This document shows, piece by piece, positions 57,103-64,000 of a stretch of 64,000 nucleotides of DNA; the first letter of the stretch is position 1; each line of letters starts with the position of its first letter. Source of the stretch: Saprospiraceae bacterium. GTDB lineage: Bacteria; Bacteroidota; Bacteroidia; Chitinophagales; Saprospiraceae. The position numbers and the translations under genes are program-made. The stretch covers positions 248,001-312,000 of the forward strand of contig JADJNF010000003.1 of assembly GCA_016714445.1 (NCBI GenBank), given 5' to 3'. Below the pieces are notes generated by a model, which saw nothing but the letters and a program-made list of their open reading frames with translations, made no database searches and was not told the DNA's origin.

Positions 57103-57867
57103 TTACACTCCAATACCTTGAATAATCCTGTCCCAATCAAATGCAGGTCCTATATCTGTTTTGTCCGTCCTGCAGTTTACGTGACTGGCGATACCATTGT
57201 AATTGGTAAACACGGAGTCTGTCATTTTTGAATATCTGTCAGACAATGCTACCATGGTTTTAGGGATGTTGTATTTTTCTGATAGGAACTTGAGCAAAAG
57301 GATAAGAGATTCATATTGTGCATTGGTAAAAGTAGCAAAATAGTTGTAATTCTTGTAGGCATTGGGTAGGTGTGTGTAATAATCGATTTCGTCTAGACTG
57401 CAGTAAACATCATCATCTCTATATGTAGAGACCAAATGATTACCTATCTTTTTTAGCGGACCAATATTGGACAATTCGATACCTATGGTGGACTTACTCA
57501 TAGCTGTATTCCCACCTGAAGCACGTGGTCCCAAATGAAAACTCCAATATTTAGAAGCAAATAAGTTATATATCTTTCCGTTTCTGGCAATGACAAAAGG
57601 AACTGAAACATGGTTGGTTGTCAAAGTAGCTATATCTCCTTTTAGATATCCGGCTGTGTAATGCAGTATAATTTTCTTTTTTAATATTTCTTCCTTAAAA
57701 TAAAACGAATCATCGTTATTTTCTCTTTTACAGTCAACAATTGTGAGAGATTCACCAGTCGAAGGGATGGTTACGGTTTCATCTGTAAGGATAAATTTTT
57801 TCCCGGAACTATCAATTCCATTATTTTGAAATGCGTTTTCGTGGTTAAATATTCCTGATGCTTTCAT
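57103..57867 (-). CDS. N-acetylmuramoyl-L-alanine amidase (amidase_2 / PGRP-like)
   Basis: A 254-residue zinc amidase. Zinc ligands are visible in ILHYTAG (His 69), ASHVNCRTD (His 229) and KTDIGPAFDW (Asp 238); FVIARNGKIYNLFASKYWSF and STIGIELSNIGPL are also typical of the fold. It cleaves the bond between MurNAc and L-Ala in peptidoglycan. The N-terminus is hydrophilic and has no signal peptide, so it must reach the cell wall by another route or act after lysis, as phage endolysins do. It is the last gene of the minus-strand module, 106 nt downstream of a membrane-protein gene. Confidence 0.88.
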   Translation of the reverse strand: MKASGIFNHENAFQNNGIDSSGKKFILTDETVTIPSTGESLTIVDCKRENNDDSFYFKEEILKKKIILHYTAGYLKGDIATLTTNHVSVPFVIARNGKIYNLFASKYWSFHLGPRASGGNTAMSKSTIGIELSNIGPLKKIGNHLVSTYRDDDVYCSLDEIDYYTHLPNAYKNYNYFATFTNAQYESLILLLKFLSEKYNIPKTMVALSDRYSKMTDSVFTNYNGIASHVNCRTDKTDIGPAFDWDRIIQGIGV

Positions 57868-57973
57868 TTGTTTATTTTTATTTATTTGTTATTTATTAGT
57901 GAACTGTCATTGATCTCATTTTATTATAAAGATTGACCAAATGAATAGAAGGCTCATTATCAGCCATAACACC

Positions 57974-58696
57974 TTAAGTCTTTTGTTTTTGTGTACTTAT
58001 AAAAACACCAACACCAAGAAGCAATAGAATAGCTATGAACATAAATACTCCTTTATAGACTGAAATATTCGTATAAATCTGTAGAAATAAATGACTATAA
58101 AGAATAGTAATTAAAGACAATATCAAGCCAGTCAAAGCTATAAAGAATTTACTTTTCACAATTAGTTTATATATTTTGAATTTCCAATTTGATTCCAGCT
58201 CAAAATCAGATATATGTAATTTATAATTTTTGTCAGCAGGTTTCATAAATAATTTTGGATGATAAGTGGACACGAATATAAATATGTTCTCGATAATATC
58301 TAAAAATAATGCAACTAATTGAGCATAGGCCAGGTATAAAAAGAATGGAGATCGGGTTACAATATCTAAGGAGTAAACATGTAAAGCCAGCATTGCTAAA
58401 AAAGTATATGTACCAATCATAAAAAGAAAATCCCAATACAAATTCTTTCTGAGTGAATTTATTGGCTGGGATTTGTTTCTATTTTTTGATTGATCTATTA
58501 AACTGATCATAATAAAGGTATAATATCTTGCACTACTAGGGAATTCTAAATCAAATATTGAAAACTTCCTGGTCGTCCATTTTTCATATTTAAAAAAGCT
58601 GGAATAGTAAGCCATAACCCAATAGCTTAAAATTGAAATAGATAAACAAATCCAAAGTATAGACCAATAGTGAGTATTTATGTATGTTAAAGTCAT
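57974..58696 (-). CDS. Multi-pass membrane protein of the patatin/amidase module
   Basis: A 240-residue protein with five or six predicted membrane helices, for example WSILWICLSISILSYWVMAY (~11-30), FLFMIGTYTFLAMLALHVY, FFLYLAYAQLVALFLDIIEN, IALTGLILSLITILYSHLF and FMFIAILLLLGVGVFIS. No family was recognised. It begins 5 nt after the stop of the membrane patatin and precedes the amidase, so a role in anchoring or exporting one of them is possible but is inference only. Confidence 0.7.
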   Translation of the reverse strand: MTLTYINTHYWSILWICLSISILSYWVMAYYSSFFKYEKWTTRKFSIFDLEFPSSARYYTFIMISLIDQSKNRNKSQPINSLRKNLYWDFLFMIGTYTFLAMLALHVYSLDIVTRSPFFLYLAYAQLVALFLDIIENIFIFVSTYHPKLFMKPADKNYKLHISDFELESNWKFKIYKLIVKSKFFIALTGLILSLITILYSHLFLQIYTNISVYKGVFMFIAILLLLGVGVFISTQKQKT

Positions 58697-58701
58697 ATTT
58701 A

Positions 58702-60306
58702 TTATTTTGAGTAGTTATTAATTATACTTTTTGCCAACGTTTGCCTTTCATCTTTGTGTTTATGCCAATTAAATCCTTGAATTCCATTATCGCTGTCATC
58801 CTTTTCTTTTTTCTTATCACCTTCCTTTACTAGTTCCCATTCTTTTCCACTTAAAAAAGCATAAGCTGCAGCTGATCCCTGGAGAAATAAACTTTCTATT
58901 TGATTTTTAGTTAACCCGAATTGCAACCAATGTATATCTGAAATTGGTACATTCGAAATTCTTTTCGAAATTTCACTATGGTTTTTTAATAAAAAGTCTT
59001 TGTCATAATAATTTCTGGATGTATTAAATATTTTTGTAATAAAATCAAATATTTTCCAATCATTAGGTTTATTGCCATTATCTTTTTTTCCATCATCAAT
59101 TAAATTCACACCAATTGTAGGTAAACGAGGATCAGGTTTATTAGGATTGAAGTAAATGCTATAAGGAAAATTACTAAGTACTCCATCAACAAAACGGTAC
59201 TCATCATCAGCTTCTATTTTAAAAATATCTATCCATTCTTTTTCCACTTTGATTTTATCAATATCTCGTGCATAAAATGAATCAAAGAAAAAAGGAATAG
59301 CCATGGAAGCTCTGACCATTTCTGACGCGTCTGCAAAAGGTTGGATTTTATTAGTATTTGCAAATAGTTTGTTCATCCTAGGAAGTTCTATCTTATTCTC
59401 TGTGACCAATTCAGTAGTTATTATTGTCAGGTCTCCGGTTAAACCTTCTAATCCTCTTTTATCATCCTCTATCAAACGAAGAATTGGAGATTGTGTAACT
59501 TTGTTTTTGAGTTCTTCAGTAGTATAAACTTGTTGGTCAAGTGCTGAGTCAGGATCTGGATTTCTAGGTTGATCTTTCTGCCTGTTGTATTTCCATAAAA
59601 CATTTCTTAGCCATATCAAGAAGTCTTCGCCAGGGTTTAAACCCAGACCCGATTGTCCCATTCTATGATAAAGTAATGCGCCAAAACTAAGCAGAAACAA
59701 AGGGAATATGGCCAATATACCTGTAATTAAGAAAACTATTAACCCCCAGATATTGTGAACATGTAATGGGGAGATTAAAAAAATAATTCCACTCAATAAA
59801 AGAACGAAATATGAAATGGGGACTACACTTAATAGATGGAACTTCTCTTTATTTTTCAGAAAAAAATTAATCCCCCAGCGAACTATTTTATGACCATCTA
59901 CAAATTCAACGATATCTTTATTAGCCAATAAATTATATATTTCTACGGATTTCTTATCATCTTTGTTCTTAATAGCAGCAAGTAGAACCGTATTTATAGC
60001 TCCTGCGCTTGTTCCTGCAAGACGTAAAAAGCGAACACCCATTTCTTCCAATACATAAGTAAAACCTACAAGTGCAATTCCCCATACTCCACCTCCTTTT
60101 TGTACAAGATCAACATATTGACAATTGTTATCATCTCGAACATCTGAAATACTCCAATCAGTTACATACTTATGTGTTCCATCGTCATTTTTAGTTTCAA
60201 CTATTCCTAATCTTTCCCTAAGATTACTAACCATCATTTTTGCTTCATCTGGTATTGGAATTTCTTTTTCCGTGTTGATTGTGGGTTCAGGATTATTGGT
60301 CTTCAT
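58702..60306 (-). CDS. Patatin-like phospholipase with two central membrane helices
   Basis: A 534-residue patatin-family hydrolase. The Gly-rich oxyanion loop is LVQKGGGVWGIALVG (residues 67-81), nucleophile Ser 100 in LAGTSAGAINT and catalytic Asp 374 in RFVDGVLSNFP. Two hydrophobic helices lie between them (~158-180 VVPISYFVLLLSGIIFLI and ~187-210), the same layout as in the patatin at 51982 although the sequences differ greatly. The N-terminal 50 residues are charged and cytosolic. It probably acts on membrane phospholipids. It lies 120 nt downstream of the SH3-like gene and directly upstream of the membrane-protein gene. Confidence 0.85.
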   Translation of the reverse strand: MKTNNPEPTINTEKEIPIPDEAKMMVSNLRERLGIVETKNDDGTHKYVTDWSISDVRDDNNCQYVDLVQKGGGVWGIALVGFTYVLEEMGVRFLRLAGTSAGAINTVLLAAIKNKDDKKSVEIYNLLANKDIVEFVDGHKIVRWGINFFLKNKEKFHLLSVVPISYFVLLLSGIIFLISPLHVHNIWGLIVFLITGILAIFPLFLLSFGALLYHRMGQSGLGLNPGEDFLIWLRNVLWKYNRQKDQPRNPDPDSALDQQVYTTEELKNKVTQSPILRLIEDDKRGLEGLTGDLTIITTELVTENKIELPRMNKLFANTNKIQPFADASEMVRASMAIPFFFDSFYARDIDKIKVEKEWIDIFKIEADDEYRFVDGVLSNFPYSIYFNPNKPDPRLPTIGVNLIDDGKKDNGNKPNDWKIFDFITKIFNTSRNYYDKDFLLKNHSEISKRISNVPISDIHWLQFGLTKNQIESLFLQGSAAAYAFLSGKEWELVKEGDKKKEKDDSDNGIQGFNWHKHKDERQTLAKSIINNYSK

Positions 60307-60426
60307 TGTTAAATTTGTATTAATTGAGATTGGAAGGAGAATCTATATGGCTTTGTTTCAATTTTTGATAATTCAAATTAAATGAAAAATTTTTAAAAAA
60401 ATGCCACATATTTATGGTAGAAAAAA

Positions 60427-60747
60427 TTATTGACCTAAAATTGATGTAGGTATCCAATATCTTCTATTGCTTACAGAAGTTTTTATCTTAGCGTACGAAC
60501 CCTTCTTTTCCAGAACTTCAACCGAGACACCTTTAGCTAAAATTTCTCTACCGTTTAAAGTAATGAGAGGTTCACCTAATAGAGATGTGAATTGACAAAC
60601 TGACAGAATATCACAACTAACGACTTGCTTTCCACCATTTATGGTAACTATACAACTTGTCCCATCAACCCCGGTTAATATACACTTAGTACCAGCAGGG
60701 TAGGTGGATGTAGATGCATTTAAACAATATTCTTTCCCGATTTCCAT
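60427..60747 (-). CDS. Small SH3-like beta protein
   Basis: A 106-residue protein rich in beta-strand pattern: EYCLNASTSTYPAGTKCILT, VSCDILSVCQFTSLLGEPLI and ILAKGVSVEVLEKKGSYAKI with RRYWIPTSILGQ. The second half resembles bacterial SH3 domains, which often bind cell-wall peptides. There is no signal peptide. It follows the frameshifted lipoprotein gene after 27 nt in the same operon. No exact family was recognised. Confidence 0.55.
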   Translation of the reverse strand: MEIGKEYCLNASTSTYPAGTKCILTGVDGTSCIVTINGGKQVVSCDILSVCQFTSLLGEPLITLNGREILAKGVSVEVLEKKGSYAKIKTSVSNRRYWIPTSILGQ

Positions 60748-60774
60748 ATTAAAAGTTTTAATTATAAAAAAAAA

Positions 60775-61903
60775 TTATGAGCCGTTTTTAATGTAAATAG
60801 CTTTCAGTTTAGCTACTTTTTCATTTGATGTTAATCTTGATGTTAAGATATCATTGATAGATTGAGTAATTAGATAATTTTGAATATCAATGTTTTTTTG
60901 TTCAATATATAACTTGACTTCCTTTTGAGTTACTTCAGATTCAGAAGGAATTCCTGAAATGAGAGATTTCGAATCTTTTTCCCCTATTGTTGGTACTCCA
61001 GCTTGAAATGCCATATATTTCAACGCTAAGTTTAGCATAATGCCTGTTGCCTTCATAGTTTCTCTAGTATCCACTCGTACAGCTTTAATGGTGAATACAC
61101 CGATAGTATCCATTTTGACAGCCACATCTGCATTTCCTAGAAAAGTTTTTACTTTAACTTCATTAATGATTCCATTTTTCTTCTTACTCTTACCCTTGTA
61201 TTTAATGTTTCCTTCTTTTATGATATTAATTCTTTCTTTTTTCCAAAAATCATCACTAAGTGCCACAACAATACTAGCAGCAGGATCAGGATATATTGTT
61301 GTTCCCGTAAATGATGCCCAATGCTTTACTTTTGAAATCTTTTGATAGAAATCTGTAGTATACTTATCTTTTTCAAGTTTACTTTTGATTGATAAATTGT
61401 TTTCGGAAAAAAAATCTAATTTGCTATTTATTGCATTAATATTAATAGAAAAGTAGTGTTCTATTTTATTTTTTCTAATTTCACTAAGTGATTTAATGTT
61501 TAAAAACAGAATTTGTTTTTTTCTTTCGTCAGAAAGATTTTCATATATTCTGATACTATCTAATGTGTTAGGTATTAATAAATATTCTGGAGTTAAAATA
61601 TTAATATTAGTGTAGAGATCTTTCATAGCTGTTTTTATCTCATCACCTGTTTGTTTTGGTTCAGTATTTCTTGAAACTTCGAGTGCTATATCATTTACAA
61701 ATTTTACAAGTTCTGATTTTATAGTAATTAGTTCTTGGCTTGAATTTAAAGCTTCATTTCTAAATTCTTTCATTTTTGCTTGCAAGTAGTCATCTGTTTT
61801 TTCAAATTTAGCAATATCTAATGATTCAATTCTTTAAATGCAGTTTAGAATAGCAACTACTTAGCGATAAAAGAGCAATCAGAATACAAATTATACTTTT
61901 CAT
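60775..61903 (-). pseudogene. Lipoprotein of module B, frameshifted near its N-terminus
   Basis: The ATG at 61903 (ATGA overlap with the stop of the gene upstream) begins a lipoprotein signal, MKSIICILIALLSLSSCYSK, but the frame stops at TGA near 61831. A second frame, starting about RIESLDIAKFEKTDDYLQ, runs to 60775. Removing one base near 61830-61840 gives a single ~375-residue protein. The body is helical with a probable coiled coil at the start, and has SIVVALSDDFWKKERINIIK and VGVFTIKAVRVDTRETMKAT-like segments. No known family was recognised. The overlap at the start strongly suggests that this is one coupled gene. Confidence 0.65.
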
Positions 61904-62523
61904 TTTATATTCATTTTTATTTTAAACCAATTTAATGCTTCTGTAGAATTATCGAAGTTATTACTTGTACCGCCTTGTTTAAGCGCCAGTAAATTTAAAT
62001 ATTTTAGTGCATTTTCTTCATAATTAGTTGTATCTGTTGTACTCATTATCGTTTCAATATAACTTTTAAAAATTTCATTTTGAGCGTTCTGAACATCAAT
62101 TTCATAATCTAAAGTATTGTTTTTTTTGATCAAATCTTTGTTGGCAAGTCTCGCAATAGTCTCTAAGGTCATTTCGCTGCCAGCTATTTGACCTACAATA
62201 TTAGAAACATCTTCTGATTTTGTAGAAAGTAAAATTAAGAGTTTGGAATTTCCAGGAGTTGATAAAGTTCCCCCTGTATTTAAGTGTTGGAAACCACCTG
62301 TTTCAACTCCATCTTTTTTAGGACGATATATTTCATCGAAATAAGCATCTACAGCACCTTCATCAAAGTACCCACTTAAATATCGTGAACTTGTCATAAA
62401 AGTACATTCATCAATTTTGAGTCTATAGTAATTTTCCCCTGATTTAAAATAGTGCAATTCCCTACCAGACTGACAGGATGTAAAAAATATAATTAGCAAA
62501 AGAAAATAAAGATGGACTTTCAT
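61900..62523 (-). CDS. Lipoprotein of module B
   Basis: A 207-residue protein with a lipoprotein signal (YFLLLIIFFTSC, Cys 17). The mature part has YFKSGENYYRLKIDECTFMT, SGYFDEGAVDAYFDEIYRPK and a helical C-terminal half (NAQNEIFKSYIETIMSTTD). No family was recognised. Its stop overlaps the start of the following lipoprotein gene by 4 nt, and it lies 42 nt after the first membrane-protein gene. It is probably an envelope component of the patatin/amidase module. Confidence 0.72.
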   Translation of the reverse strand: MKVHLYFLLLIIFFTSCQSGRELHYFKSGENYYRLKIDECTFMTSSRYLSGYFDEGAVDAYFDEIYRPKKDGVETGGFQHLNTGGTLSTPGNSKLLILLSTKSEDVSNIVGQIAGSEMTLETIARLANKDLIKKNNTLDYEIDVQNAQNEIFKSYIETIMSTTDTTNYEENALKYLNLLALKQGGTSNNFDNSTEALNWFKIKMNIK

Positions 62524-62565
62524 AATAATTATTTACTGATTTTAAAATTTAATACTCTTACATTT

Positions 62566-63126
62566 CTATTTTGGTTTGACTTCCTCGGGTTTTTCATTAT
62601 CCTTTTTAGCAAAAATAACTTCAGTTACTTCCTTAATTTTGTCAAATACACTGCTTGATCCAAATCCAATAAGGAAGCCTAATCCAAGCTGAAAGAAAAT
62701 ACTGGAATGTTGTTCAGTTTTTCCTACCTGCAAGATTAAAATCCCTTCTTTGAATAAGGCAAAAATGATAACAGCTATGATGCCACTTTGAAAAGGACGA
62801 TACAGATACCAATAAAGCCAAACGTCGATATTGAATATCTTGGTTGGATCTGTTCCATCTGGATTATTAGGATTGTAAGCTTCTGCCAATTTTAGATAAA
62901 CAGACCTTAAACCGTATATAGTTCCACCCAACATTCCTGCAAAGAAAAAAGAAAACAACAACATCTGCGGATATTTAGGATCACAAGATTTTGCGCCGAA
63001 TAACCATTGTTTGCTGCCATCCATTTTATTGGTCATAAGCCACAAAATGGCAATAATGCTCAATCCAAAATTGTAAAATACTGCTATACTGGTTAAAATT
63101 TTTTGATTTACACTATGTTTGTTCAT
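62566..63126 (-). CDS. Four-helix membrane protein, first gene of module B
   Basis: A 186-residue protein with four predicted membrane helices: ~11-31 (TSIAVFYNFGLSIIAILWLM), ~52-75 (LLFSFFFAGMLGGTIYGL), ~112-132 (QSGIIAVIIFALFKEGILIL) and ~143-162 (FFQLGLGFLIGFGSSSVF), and a charged C-terminal tail (KKDNEKPEEVKPK). No family was recognised. As the first gene of the minus-strand series, it should lie next to the operon promoter. Confidence 0.7.
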   Translation of the reverse strand: MNKHSVNQKILTSIAVFYNFGLSIIAILWLMTNKMDGSKQWLFGAKSCDPKYPQMLLFSFFFAGMLGGTIYGLRSVYLKLAEAYNPNNPDGTDPTKIFNIDVWLYWYLYRPFQSGIIAVIIFALFKEGILILQVGKTEQHSSIFFQLGLGFLIGFGSSSVFDKIKEVTEVIFAKKDNEKPEEVKPK

Positions 63127-63287
63127 ATCGAATACTATTGTTAAAATATTAATTAGATTACTATTAATGTACTATAATTAAAAAGGTAACCCTATATTTC
63201 ATTCAAATATAATTAGGCCTGTAATATTTTGCAATATAACTTTTGTTATATACTTTTTCTATCAATACTCTTATCAATGGCCCAATA

Positions 63288-63418
63288 TTGACCCCCTGGA
63301 TTGATAATGTAGTATGGTTACTACCTTTACGTTAGATCCAAATTTCATCATATAACCTTTTGGGAATGGCAGGTAAAATCATGCCGGGCAGTATTAAACT
63401 GTTATTAATAATTAAACA
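63288..63418 (+). repeat. Right copy of the ~130-bp direct repeat flanking module B
   Basis: Starts TTGACCCCCTGGATTGATAA and ends ATTAATAATTAAAC. It matches 56859-56990 in the same orientation. The terminal inverted repeats found around the left copy are not present here. Confidence 0.8.
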
Positions 63419-63652
63419 GCGATGCTACTACTCTTTATCTTAGGCTTTTCGGAATCCGCCTTTGTAATTAAGATTAATTGTAGCTACCCAATCGATGTTT
63501 ATTCCTAAATATAATGCAAAGGTCAGACAAAGATGTACAGGAGATAAGGGTATTTTTACTAAAATTTTTATAGGTAATACTACGTTGGGTTTTATACGCT
63601 TATGATAAATATTGTAGCCTGTTTTTTTCGGAATTAATGTTGACCACGAAGG

Positions 63653-63722
63653 AAATGGATAAATCCATTGGGATACGAAAAATTATCTATAGCCCACGAT
63701 TTAAATCGTGGGCTATTTCGTG
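63653..63722. repeat. REP-like unit with a 28-bp perfect palindrome, copy 1
   Basis: AAATGGATAAATCCATTGGG leads into a perfect 28-bp palindrome at 63689-63716 (core AGCCCACGATTTAAATCGTGGGCT less its ends: GCCCACGATTTAAATCGTGG). Such palindromes in Bacteroidota are often REP sequences mobilised by IS200-like (RAYT) transposases; no such gene is in the window. Confidence 0.75.
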
Positions 63723-63873
63723 GATTATCAAAAAATCGTGGGCTATCAAATTATCGTGAATTATCTGGAAATCATGAGATTTCTGGAAGAAAAATCAAAT
63801 TAGGATGGCAAATAAACCAATTGGTTTGTGCGTACTGTGCGATGACCAAGGAATAAATTTGGAACATAAAAGA

Positions 63874-63943
63874 AAATGGATAAATCCATTGGGATACGAA
63901 AAATTATCTATAGCCCACGATTTAAACCGTGGGCTATTTCGTT
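63874..63943. repeat. REP-like unit, copy 2
   Basis: A near-identical copy of the unit at 63653, 221 bp further on. Its palindrome is at 63910-63937, with one changed base in the centre (TTTAAACC instead of TTTAAATC). It is followed by degenerate AAATCGTGGATTATC tandem words up to the window edge. Confidence 0.75.
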
Positions 63944-64000
63944 GATTATCAAAAATCGTGGATTGTCAAAAAATCGTGGATTATCAAAAAATCGTGGATT

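Larger units (their letters stand above)
63127..64000. other. Right-hand repeat region without genes
   Basis: It contains the right copy of the module-B direct repeat (63288-63418) and two REP-like units (63653 and 63874). The last ~50 bp are short tandem words (AAAAAATCGTGGATTATC-type, ~17-18 bp) that continue beyond the window. No convincing gene was seen; the open stretch over 63668-63856 translates repeat DNA. Confidence 0.6.

Noticed and set aside
63668..63856. Reading frame with LNRGLFRGLSKNRGLSNYRELS text
   Set aside because: Direct translation of the REP-like and degenerate repeat words.

Overview
The window looks like chromosomal DNA of a Bacteroidota bacterium, most likely of the Saprospiria/Saprospiraceae type. 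It is AT-rich. It carries very large secreted proteins with SprB repeats, type IX secretion (T9SS) C-terminal sorting domains on two other proteins, an ECF sigma factor paired with a membrane-anchored partner, and Bacteroidota-style promoter candidates (TAnnTTTG). No rRNA, tRNA or CRISPR array was recognised.

Layout. 1-3453 is a worn accessory edge: the start of a RhuM-family gene, a VOC-family fragment, a T9SS-sorted BNR/YCF48-like protein, and a ParE/RelE-type toxin-antitoxin pair in which each gene has one in-frame TAA. 4147-10555 is ordinary core: an MlaF/MlaE-type lipid-transport pair, an SDR oxidoreductase, a small outer-membrane-like protein, a GH13 lipoprotein and a PLP-dependent decarboxylase. 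11569-33152 is a duplicated two-gene surface-protein cassette. In each copy, a protein with an unusual ~360-residue domain plus SprB repeats is followed by a giant adhesin-like protein. Both giants are interrupted by single-base frameshifts. A LuxR-type response regulator follows, then (minus strand) a T9SS protein and a lipoprotein / ECF sigma / membrane partner trio. 40946-45507 is repeat-rich: CCACGAG...CTCGTGG arrays around a GxxExxY-protein remnant, a perfectly phased 12 x 21-bp array, and a CATTCACA-like simple repeat.

45508-63126 is the most interesting part and has the look of a conflict (defence-type) or envelope-targeting island. It begins where a DNase I-like (EEP) nuclease gene is broken. 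Module A (45774-56521) has a plus-strand series of GAF sensor kinase, atypical receiver, metallo-beta-lactamase (MBL) protein, short histidine kinase, receiver with two membrane helices, and membrane patatin phospholipase. This series meets, tail to tail with a 12-bp overlap, a minus-strand pair encoding a second MBL protein and a single polypeptide that appears to combine E2-like, E1-like (ThiF) and JAB deubiquitinase-like domains. Module B (57103-63126, minus) encodes two multi-pass membrane proteins, two lipoproteins, an SH3-like small protein, a second membrane patatin and a peptidoglycan amidase without a signal peptide. It is flanked by ~130-bp direct repeats, one of which sits inside a 290-bp inverted-repeat element.

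Caution on sequence quality. At least nine frameshifts lie in otherwise intact reading frames; most are explained by one missing base, several at homopolymers. This may reflect assembly from error-prone reads rather than real decay. The two TAA codons in the toxin-antitoxin pair are substitutions and are not explained this way.
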